A DNA stretch of 13,021 nt from Acidobacteriaceae bacterium (GTDB taxonomy: Bacteria > Acidobacteriota > Terriglobia > Terriglobales > Acidobacteriaceae). How positions within the stretch are numbered: position 1 is the first letter of the stretch; every line of letters starts with the position of its first letter. Shown piece after piece: positions 7,229-13,021 of the stretch. Below the pieces are notes generated by a model. The model was not told where the DNA came from, searched no databases, and saw only the letters and a list, made by a program, of their open reading frames with translations. Location of the stretch: contig JASHTU010000328.1 of NCBI GenBank assembly GCA_030040395.1, positions 1-13,021 of the forward strand. Reading direction: 5' to 3'. The position numbers and the translations under genes are program-made.

Positions 7229-8331
7229 CTCCGTATTTTTACATCTACGCGCTGGTCACGAGCGGAATTGTCATCTGCTTCATCAACGACGTCCCTATGC
7301 GGCGCGTGGCGCAGGGCATGTATTTCATTTTGATTTTGGTTGCCTTGGCCGCGTTCGCGGGCATGCGCTCGCCCGGCGTGGACCGGGACTTTCACGATTA
7401 TGTCTTCTGGTTCGATCTCATTCAATCGGGCGCGGCTCCGCTTGTGGCTTGGATCAGGGACCCGGCATTCGCATTGATCTCTTACTGTGTCGCCGGGGTT
7501 GGCCTTTCTTATTCCGCGGTGGCGTTTGTTTACGCGCTGCTGGGGCTGAGCGCGACCTGGGCGTTCGTCGTCGCCACGTCCCTGGAGCGTTGGTCCACTT
7601 TGTTTTTCTATCTTCTGTTTTGCCAGTACTACATCGTTCTGGAGATGACCGAAATCCGGGCCGCAGTCGCCATTCCCCTCATGGCTCTGAGCTTATATCT
7701 CGCCTGTAACGGGCGCAAAGGCCGCGCCGTCGGGACTTATTTCGTGGCCTTGGTTTTTCATTTCTCGGTGATTGTGGCCCTTCCGCTGCTGATTCTCATC
7801 TTGGCCGGGGCGCGATTCCGCTCCAAGACGTGGATGTATTCCCTGATCGCGATCGGCGCGTTGGCCTCGGTGACCATGAAACGCATGATTGATTTACTTT
7901 CGGGGCTGTATCGCATCTCGGAGTATTTGAATGGCGGCGCGGAACAAAACGATCTACGCGTTATTTCCTGGTACGCATTAGCGCATCTGTTGACCATCGC
8001 AATTCCGCTCTTGTTGCTGTGGAAGAAGCTGACGCTGCACGAGCGGATGGCTACTCTCGCTTGCGGCGTGGGGCTCATGCTGTTTCTGGTTTTCGGATGG
8101 AACACCGGTCTGGCGACAAGATTTCTCTACCTGTTCGATGTGTTCTGGCTGCTGATCCTGATTGTGGTTCTCGAAAGGCTGAAGGCAAGCGCGCGTGTTC
8201 TTTATGTTTTATTTCTGGCTATCGTGGGCTTCGCGCTTTACTGCAAATCGCTTCAATATGTCGAACCGTATTCGACAATGAAAAGCTGGGACGCGATGCT
8301 AACTCCGGTAAGTCAGATATTCCCCGGATAA
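7225..8331 (+). CDS. EpsG-like (Wzy-type) polysaccharide polymerase
   Basis: This is a polytopic membrane protein of 368 residues that would join flipped repeats in the periplasm. Family cues of EpsG appear in order: MRSPGVDRDFHDYVFWF near residues 47-63, EIRAAVAIPLMALSLY after the fourth or fifth helix, HFSVIVALPLL about 25 residues later, and ATRFLYLFDVFW near residue 297. These match the conserved R-x-x-G-x-D, E-x-R, H-F-S and R-F-Y positions of the family. An in-frame start at 7075 would give 50 extra polar residues and overlap the GT2 gene deeply. ATG 7225 begins directly before the first helix and overlaps the GT2 stop (ATGA), so it is preferred. Wzy proteins diverge strongly; assignment rests on these cues and on context. 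Confidence 0.82.
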   Translation: MTPYFYIYALVTSGIVICFINDVPMRRVAQGMYFILILVALAAFAGMRSPGVDRDFHDYVFWFDLIQSGAAPLVAWIRDPAFALISYCVAGVGLSYSAVAFVYALLGLSATWAFVVATSLERWSTLFFYLLFCQYYIVLEMTEIRAAVAIPLMALSLYLACNGRKGRAVGTYFVALVFHFSVIVALPLLILILAGARFRSKTWMYSLIAIGALASVTMKRMIDLLSGLYRISEYLNGGAEQNDLRVISWYALAHLLTIAIPLLLLWKKLTLHERMATLACGVGLMLFLVFGWNTGLATRFLYLFDVFWLLILIVVLERLKASARVLYVLFLAIVGFALYCKSLQYVEPYSTMKSWDAMLTPVSQIFPG

Positions 8332-8334
8332 AAA

Positions 8335-8341
8335 GATGAGG
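8335..8341 (+). promoter_or_regulatory. Ribosome-binding site for the GT4 gene
   Basis: GATGAGG, with GAGG at 8338-8341, lies in the 20-nt gap after the polymerase stop. It supports the GTG start at 8352. Confidence 0.5.
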
Positions 8342-8351
8342 TAATCGAACA

Positions 8352-9494
8352 GTGAAGTTGGCGATTCTAGGCGCGCGCGGGATTCCGGCGCGATACGGCG
8401 GATTTGAAACCTTTGCGGAAAAGCTGGCCATCGGGCTGGCGAAAATGGGCCACGAAGTTACGGTCTTTTGCGAAGGCAACCGGCGATCCGCGGATGATGA
8501 GTTTCAGGGCGTGAAGTTGTGCTCCATTAGCGCGCCTTCGCTCGGCCCCCTTACCACCGTTGTTTACGATGTGCGGTGCCTATGGGCGGCGCGCAAGAGC
8601 TACGACGTTGTCTACATGCTCGGCTATGGGGCGGCGGCATTTTGTTGGATACCGCGAATGTGGAAGACACAGGTCTGGATCAATCCCGACGGCCTGGAAT
8701 GGGCGCGGGCCAAATGGGGCTGGGCGGCGAAGAGGTATTTCCGGCTCATGGAATGGACAGCGATTCATGCGGCCAACCGTTTGATCCCCGATGCTGCGGC
8801 TGTGGCTACGAGTCTGGCGAGCCGCCACGGCAAACTTCCCTTCTGCGAGGTAATTCCTTACGGGTGCGAAGTGGTGAATGCGGCCCCTTCCATTGAGCCC
8901 CTCGCCCGATGGCAGATCGAACCGGCGGGTTATTACCTGGTGGTTTGCAGGCTCGAGCCGGAGAACCATGTGCTGGAGATTATGCGCGCGTTTCGGCAGT
9001 CGCGAAGCCGTCGGCGCCTGATTGTGCTGGGCAATCATCGCGCACCCACTCGTTACGCGGAACAGTTGCATTCCATCGAGGATCCCCGGATCCGGCTGAT
9101 CGGTGCCGTCTATGATCAGGAACAACTGACTTCGCTTCGCTATCACGCTTTCGGCTATATGCACGGTCATAGCGTGGGCGGAACAAATCCGTCGCTGCTG
9201 GAAGCGATGGGTTGCGGAAATCTGATTTTTGCCCATGACAATCCTTTCAATCGCGAAGCTCTTGGGGAGTGCGGGTTTTACTTTGCCAATACGGAGGGAC
9301 TGACGCAGGCAATCGACGCAGCCGAAGCCGAGAACGGAGCTTTGACGCAGCTCAGAGAGAGTGCGCGGTCGCGCGCGCGCGTCCATTACCGCTGGCCGGA
9401 CGTGATCTCCCGCTACGGCGCGCTGCTTGAAGAGACGGCCTGCCGCGCGAGGTTGGAGAGGTCTGCGATCCGCGCGCTGGAGCGCGACGCGTGA
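8352..9494 (+). CDS. GT4 glycosyltransferase with DUF1972 N-terminus (rhamnosyltransferase-like)
   Basis: This is a GT-B fold enzyme of 380 residues. It opens with the DUF1972 signature LGARGIPARYGGFETFAE (6-23), which marks the WchF/Cps2T-like group of capsule enzymes. Several members of that group add rhamnose. WINPDGLEWARAKW (about 113-126) and VIPYGCEV are also family features. The C-terminal domain carries the donor-binding stretch GHSVGGTNPSLLEAMG with E284, then FNREALGECGFYF. The start is GTG 8352, with GATGAGG at 8335-8341 about 10 nt upstream; the Met-Lys-Leu N-terminus fits the family exactly. It follows the polymerase by 20 nt and closes the polysaccharide run. Donor and linkage remain inferred. 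Confidence 0.92.
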   Translation: MKLAILGARGIPARYGGFETFAEKLAIGLAKMGHEVTVFCEGNRRSADDEFQGVKLCSISAPSLGPLTTVVYDVRCLWAARKSYDVVYMLGYGAAAFCWIPRMWKTQVWINPDGLEWARAKWGWAAKRYFRLMEWTAIHAANRLIPDAAAVATSLASRHGKLPFCEVIPYGCEVVNAAPSIEPLARWQIEPAGYYLVVCRLEPENHVLEIMRAFRQSRSRRRLIVLGNHRAPTRYAEQLHSIEDPRIRLIGAVYDQEQLTSLRYHAFGYMHGHSVGGTNPSLLEAMGCGNLIFAHDNPFNREALGECGFYFANTEGLTQAIDAAEAENGALTQLRESARSRARVHYRWPDVISRYGALLEETACRARLERSAIRALERDA

Positions 9495-9603
9495 AGCAGC
9501 GGGCGCGCCGTCCGGTCACCTGCAGCTTGGTGATGACGCGGGGAGCGGCCATCGCGTCCGGCTGCGGGTTGCGGGACGGAGGCGTGCTCTTTATTCTTCT
9601 TGC
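9495..9603 (+). other. Spacer between GT4 gene and FTCD gene
   Basis: This GC-rich 109-nt gap is the only sizeable non-coding gap after wzz that no ORF fills. A GGAGG occurs at 9578-9582 but is 21 nt from the GTG at 9604, too far for normal initiation. No hairpin followed by a T-run is seen, so there is no intrinsic terminator for the polysaccharide run. The 3' half holds the promoter candidate described separately. Confidence 0.5.
9569..9597 (+). promoter_or_regulatory. Promoter candidate directly in front of FTCD
   Basis: TTGCGG (9569-9574), a 17-nt spacer and TATTCT (9592-9597) match the -35 at three and the -10 at four of six positions. The -10 ends six bases before the GTG at 9604, so transcription would begin at or next to the start codon. 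Confidence 0.35.
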
Positions 9604-11100
9604 GTGGCGAACACTTTAGTTGAATGCGTTCCTAACTTCTCAGAGGGCCGCGATGCGGCGAAAGTCGACGCGATCGTCGAGGCGATGAAAGTTCCCGGCG
9701 TATATCTGCTCGACCAGGAGATGGATGGCGACCACAATCGATGTGTGATTACGCTGGTGGGTGAGCGGGAGGCGATCGCGGAAGCGGTAATTCGCGGTGT
9801 GGGCAAGGCCGCCGAGCTGATCGACCTGACGCGGCACCAGGGCGCGCACCCCCGCATGGGCGCTGCCGATGTGGTTCCATTTATTCCTATCGACGGCGTG
9901 ACCCTGGAAGATTGCGTGGCCATGGCGCGTTACGCCGGCGCCGAAATTTGGAGGCGGTTCGAGGTTCCGGTGTATTTGTATGAAGCCGCCGCGACCAGTC
10001 CGGAACGGCAGAACCTCGAGAACATCCGGCGCGGACAGTTTGAGGGGATTCGCGACGAGATTGCGACCAACCCGGCGCGGAAACCGGATTTTGGCGAGCC
10101 TCGCGTGCACCCGACGGCGGGGGCGACCGTGGTGGGCGCGCGCAAATTTCTGATTGCCTACAATGTCTACCTCAACACGCCCGAAGTGGACGTGGCGAAG
10201 AAAATCGCCAAAGCAGTGCGTTTTTCATCGGGCGGGCTCCGCTATGTGAAGGGCGCGGGATTCCTGGTGCGCGGGCTGGCGCAGGTTTCAATGAATCTGA
10301 CGGATTTTGAGCAGACGCCCATTCACCGCGTGTTTGAATTTGTGAAGCGCGAGGCGGCTCGTTACGGCGTGGCGCCGGTTTCAAGCGAGATCGTGGGGCT
10401 CATTCCGAAGCTGGCGTTGGAGCACGCGGCGGAGTGGTTTCTGCAGGTGGAGAACTTCGACTCGTCACTGATTTTGGAGAATCGCTTGGCGGCCGTGATG
10501 GGCGGGAAGATGGCCGTCGGCGGACTACGCGCGGGTGTCGAGCCGTTTGTCGAGCAACTGGCGGCGCCCACGGCGACACCCGGCGGAGGCAGCGCCGCGG
10601 CGGCGAGCGGGGCCATGGCGGCGGCATTGGCGCACATGGCGGCCGCCATGTCGCGCGGCAAGAAAGCGTATGCGCAATATCAGAGCCAGCTCAGCGAAGC
10701 CATGGCGCGGCTCTCGGCGTTGCGCGAAGAACTGAAAGCAGCCATCGACGCCGACGCCGAGTCGTACAACGCCGTGATGAAGGCCTACAAGGCGGCCAAA
10801 GATTCGCCTGCAAACGGCGAAGCGGTCAACGCCGCGCTCCGCCGGGCGACGGGTGTGCCGCTGGGTGTGGCGGATGCGGCGGCCGAAGTGGAGCAGTGGG
10901 CCGTGCGCTTGCAGCCGATTACGAACCCCAATATGAGCTCCGACCTGACCACCGCCATCGCCTTGGCGAAAGCCGCTCGCGAAGGCGCGCTGGCGAACGT
11001 GACCATCAACCTTGACGCGATCAGGTCAGGCTCGGGGAACGACGCCGCCTTCGTGAGCCAGACGCAGACGCGGGTGGAGGCCCTGAAAGCGCAAAGCTGA
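9604..11100 (+). CDS. Bifunctional glutamate formimidoyltransferase / formimidoyltetrahydrofolate cyclodeaminase
   Basis: It moves the formimino group from formiminoglutamate, a histidine breakdown product, to tetrahydrofolate, then releases ammonia to give 5,10-methenyl-tetrahydrofolate; it is cytoplasmic. The product is 498 residues (human FTCD is about 541). The N-terminal formiminotransferase starts with NTLVECVPNFSEGRD. RHQGAHPRMGAADVVPF places a His at residue 82, the position of the catalytic His82 of the mammalian enzyme as I recall it. The second transferase subdomain follows to about residue 300, with HPTAGATVVGARKFLIAYNVYL. The cyclodeaminase domain begins near 316, with PTATPGGGSAAAASGAMAAAL. 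The start is GTG 9604: the only other ATG, GTG or TTG in this open frame is TTG 9427, inside the GT4 gene, and the residues it would add do not resemble the family. No hut gene is in the window, so the pathway link is from family knowledge. Confidence 0.95.
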   Translation: MANTLVECVPNFSEGRDAAKVDAIVEAMKVPGVYLLDQEMDGDHNRCVITLVGEREAIAEAVIRGVGKAAELIDLTRHQGAHPRMGAADVVPFIPIDGVTLEDCVAMARYAGAEIWRRFEVPVYLYEAAATSPERQNLENIRRGQFEGIRDEIATNPARKPDFGEPRVHPTAGATVVGARKFLIAYNVYLNTPEVDVAKKIAKAVRFSSGGLRYVKGAGFLVRGLAQVSMNLTDFEQTPIHRVFEFVKREAARYGVAPVSSEIVGLIPKLALEHAAEWFLQVENFDSSLILENRLAAVMGGKMAVGGLRAGVEPFVEQLAAPTATPGGGSAAAASGAMAAALAHMAAAMSRGKKAYAQYQSQLSEAMARLSALREELKAAIDADAESYNAVMKAYKAAKDSPANGEAVNAALRRATGVPLGVADAAAEVEQWAVRLQPITNPNMSSDLTTAIALAKAAREGALANVTINLDAIRSGSGNDAAFVSQTQTRVEALKAQS

Positions 11101-11102
11101 AG

Positions 11103-13021
11103 CTATTCGGGCGCGGGGCCGCGCACCACCTGCACCAGGTTCGCCGTGTTGACCTCCTTGGCAAAGGCGTTTTTGACATCATCGGCGGTGAGTTTGAGAT
11201 AGATCTTTGCGGCGCGAACCGGCTCATCAAGAGGCAGACCGATGGTGGCGCGGGCCAGCAGTCCGTTGGCAAGCGCGTCCTCGCTCGCGCTACGCAGCGG
11301 AATCTGGCGCAGGAGCAGAGCCTTGGCCAGGTGCAGCTCGCTTTCCGAAACCTCCTGAGTGCGCATCTGCTCCAGATCGCGAATGATCAAGGCGCGCGCC
11401 TTCGAGACATTTTGCGGGTCGCAGCCGTAGTCTACCGAAAAACTGGCCCGGGTTTTGGATGCGTCGAGATCAACGCTGACCGTGTACACATATCCGTTCA
11501 CTTCGCGTAGGTCGTGATAGAGGCGGGTGGCGTAAAATCCTCCGCCGAGCACGTGGTTGCCGAGTTCCAGCGGGTAGTACTCTGGATCGAAGCGATTGAG
11601 ATTGATTTGCTCGGCGAGAGTAACCAAATCCTGCACGCGCTCGGGGTCGGGCACCGCGACCGCGGAAGGTTTGTTCACGGGAATCGGCGGCAAAGTGGTG
11701 TTCGGCTTGGTCCCTGACGCCTTCCAGTCGCCAAACCATTTTTCAACTACGGTTCTGGCTTCGTCGGCGGTAACGTCGCCGATGATGGTGATGGTCGTGA
11801 GGTCGGGCCGGACGGTGGCGTCGTGGTACTGCTTCAAATCGGCCAGGGTCACCTTGGACACGGTGTCCGGGGTGGCTTCGCGCAAGACCGGATCGCCCGG
11901 CGGAAGGAGCGCCATATCGAGTGCGCGCTCGGTGCGATAACCGGGGCTGCGCAGCCGGCCGGCGATAAATTGCGCCGTCTGTTGTTGGGTGATGGTGAAG
12001 GCGTGCTCAGGCAGCGCGGGGTGAAGTTCATCGTCGGCCAATAGCTGCACGCCGCGGGAAAAGTACTCCTTGAGCACGGTCAGCGAGAAGTCGTATCCGG
12101 CGCTCTCGTTGGCGGCGATGTCGTCGAGCGCTTTCTGGAAGGCAAGGCGGTCCAGCGTGGTGGTGCCGTAGGAATAGAGGCCGTCGAGGATGTCCGCCAG
12201 GCCTTCTTGGCCGGTAGGGGTCTGCAGGTCGGAGTTGTGTTTGATCGATCCAACCAGTGTAACCGTGGGGCTGGTCGTGTCGGTCCGGACGATGAGCCGG
12301 ATGCCGTTGAGCAGGGTGGCGTCGGAAACGGAGATGAAGTTTGCGGGAGCCGGGATCTTCGCCAGCGGCGCCGCCGCCCACTCCGGCAATTGCACGGGCT
12401 TGGTGGGCGCCGCCGTCACCGATTCGGCGCCGCCGAATCCTTTTTGCGCCACCGGGCCGCCACTGGCCTCGGGCTTCAGCGTCGCGGTGATGGTGCTTAC
12501 ATTCAGCAAATACCGTTTGGCCACCCGATTGACGTCGGCCAGAGTGACTTTGCGGATGGCGTCAATATCCTCTTCCGGCGAATTACGGCCTTCAGCGGCA
12601 AGTGCGGCCGACCATACATCGGCGAGGCCGGGAATGGAATTACGCTGGAATTCGGATTGCGCGATCTCGCTGCGCTTGGCAGCGGCCACCAGATCCTCAG
12701 GAACGCCGTTGGCGGCATAGCGCGCCAGGATCTGGCGCATCTGTTCGATGCCGCCTGCGGGATCGCCCACCGCCGGCAGGACCACGACGCCATAACCTAC
12801 GCTAGCCTTGCGGTAGGTCTCGGCAAGACCGAAGGCGGCGTCCAGAGCCTTACCTGCCGGGACCATTCCATAAAGATCCGCGCGCTGGCTCGCCAACACG
12901 TCGGAAAGGATCTGCGTGGCTGCGTAATCGGGCGAATCGGTTCCCGGCAGACGGTAGGCGATGAAGCCCAGCACGTAGGGCAAGTTGCTGGGGATGGAGA
13001 GAGTTTGGCTCTTGAAGGGCT
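11103..13021 (-). CDS. M16 family zinc metallopeptidase, duplicated type (N-terminal part outside window)
   Basis: The reading frame enters from the right edge with no start; 638 residues are visible. Such proteins are usually exported or periplasmic, about 900 residues, made of two M16 halves. Visible residues 1-175 are the end of the first half, with the M16C domain finishing in VTLADVNRVAKRYLL. The second half starts near residue 213 (NFISVSDATLLNGIRLIV). At its expected HxxEH zinc site (about 266-278) the sequence is GQEGLADILDGLYSYGTT, with no His pair, so this half is not catalytic. The final M16C domain includes VSKVTLADLKQYHD and the Arg/Tyr substrate-binding motif in TRLYHDLREVNGYVYTV (about 500-516). 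The catalytic HxxEH should lie in the missing N-terminal half. The TTG at 12983 is not a real start because homology continues upstream of it. Its stop is 2 nt from that of the convergent FTCD gene. Confidence 0.9.
   Translation of the reverse strand, partial: PFKSQTLSIPSNLPYVLGFIAYRLPGTDSPDYAATQILSDVLASQRADLYGMVPAGKALDAAFGLAETYRKASVGYGVVVLPAVGDPAGGIEQMRQILARYAANGVPEDLVAAAKRSEIAQSEFQRNSIPGLADVWSAALAAEGRNSPEEDIDAIRKVTLADVNRVAKRYLLNVSTITATLKPEASGGPVAQKGFGGAESVTAAPTKPVQLPEWAAAPLAKIPAPANFISVSDATLLNGIRLIVRTDTTSPTVTLVGSIKHNSDLQTPTGQEGLADILDGLYSYGTTTLDRLAFQKALDDIAANESAGYDFSLTVLKEYFSRGVQLLADDELHPALPEHAFTITQQQTAQFIAGRLRSPGYRTERALDMALLPPGDPVLREATPDTVSKVTLADLKQYHDATVRPDLTTITIIGDVTADEARTVVEKWFGDWKASGTKPNTTLPPIPVNKPSAVAVPDPERVQDLVTLAEQINLNRFDPEYYPLELGNHVLGGGFYATRLYHDLREVNGYVYTVSVDLDASKTRASFSVDYGCDPQNVSKARALIIRDLEQMRTQEVSESELHLAKALLLRQIPLRSASEDALANGLLARATIGLPLDEPVRAAKIYLKLTADDVKNAFAKEVNTANLVQVVRGPAPE

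Noticed and set aside
8336..8344. ATG-AGG-TAA mini-ORF in front of the GT4 gene
   Set aside because: It coincides with the ribosome-binding site sequence and is best read as that alone.
8580..9386. 268-codon open frame on the - strand inside the GT4 gene
   Set aside because: It is fully antisense to a clear glycosyltransferase, with His/Arg/Pro-rich composition and no recognisable motif.
9473..9486. CGCGC-TGGA-GCGCG hairpin at the 3' end of the GT4 gene as a terminator
   Set aside because: It is only 5 bp, lies within codons before the stop and is not followed by a T-run.
10434..11015. 193-codon forward frame inside the FTCD gene
   Set aside because: Gly/Arg-rich shadow of the cyclodeaminase domain, without motifs.

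Overview
The window carries a compact exopolysaccharide/capsule locus of the Wzx/Wzy type, followed by a folate-linked histidine-catabolism enzyme and, on the opposite strand, part of a large M16 zinc protease. The DNA is GC-rich. The mix of genes suggests a Gram-negative bacterium, most likely an uncultured or soil Acidobacteriota member. The pointers are a very long multi-SLBB outer-membrane exporter, a Wzz without a kinase domain, a fused formiminotransferase-cyclodeaminase and a duplicated M16 peptidase. The phylum is an inference from gene style, not from a marker gene.

Layout. Bases 1-725 hold no gene I can support; they contain an imperfect 30-nt hairpin, a near-palindrome and a spaced inverted repeat, and probably the promoter region of the locus. 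From 726 to 9494 six genes run on the + strand: a Wza-like SLBB export protein, a Wzz chain-length regulator, a Wzx flippase, a GT2 rhamnosyltransferase-like enzyme, an EpsG-like Wzy polymerase and a GT4/DUF1972 glycosyltransferase. The last four are packed tightly (11-nt overlap, ATGA overlap, 20-nt gap). The apparent 114-nt gap between wzz and wzx is bridged exactly by a 41-codon ORF that overlaps the stop of wzz and the start of wzx, so wzz to the GT4 gene may be one translationally coupled unit.

How the genes fit together. The two glycosyltransferases would extend a lipid-linked repeat at the cytoplasmic face, Wzx would flip it, the EpsG-like protein would polymerise it in the periplasm, Wzz would set chain length, and the SLBB protein would take the polymer through the periplasm and outer membrane. 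No initiating phosphoglycosyltransferase, no BY-kinase and no nucleotide-sugar genes are in the window.

From 9604 a formiminotransferase-cyclodeaminase gene follows. It has no well-placed Shine-Dalgarno sequence but has a -35/-10-like pair ending just before its GTG, which suggests its own promoter and a leaderless mRNA. It ends 2 nt from the stop of a convergent M16 peptidase gene that runs off the right edge and lacks its N-terminal catalytic part here.
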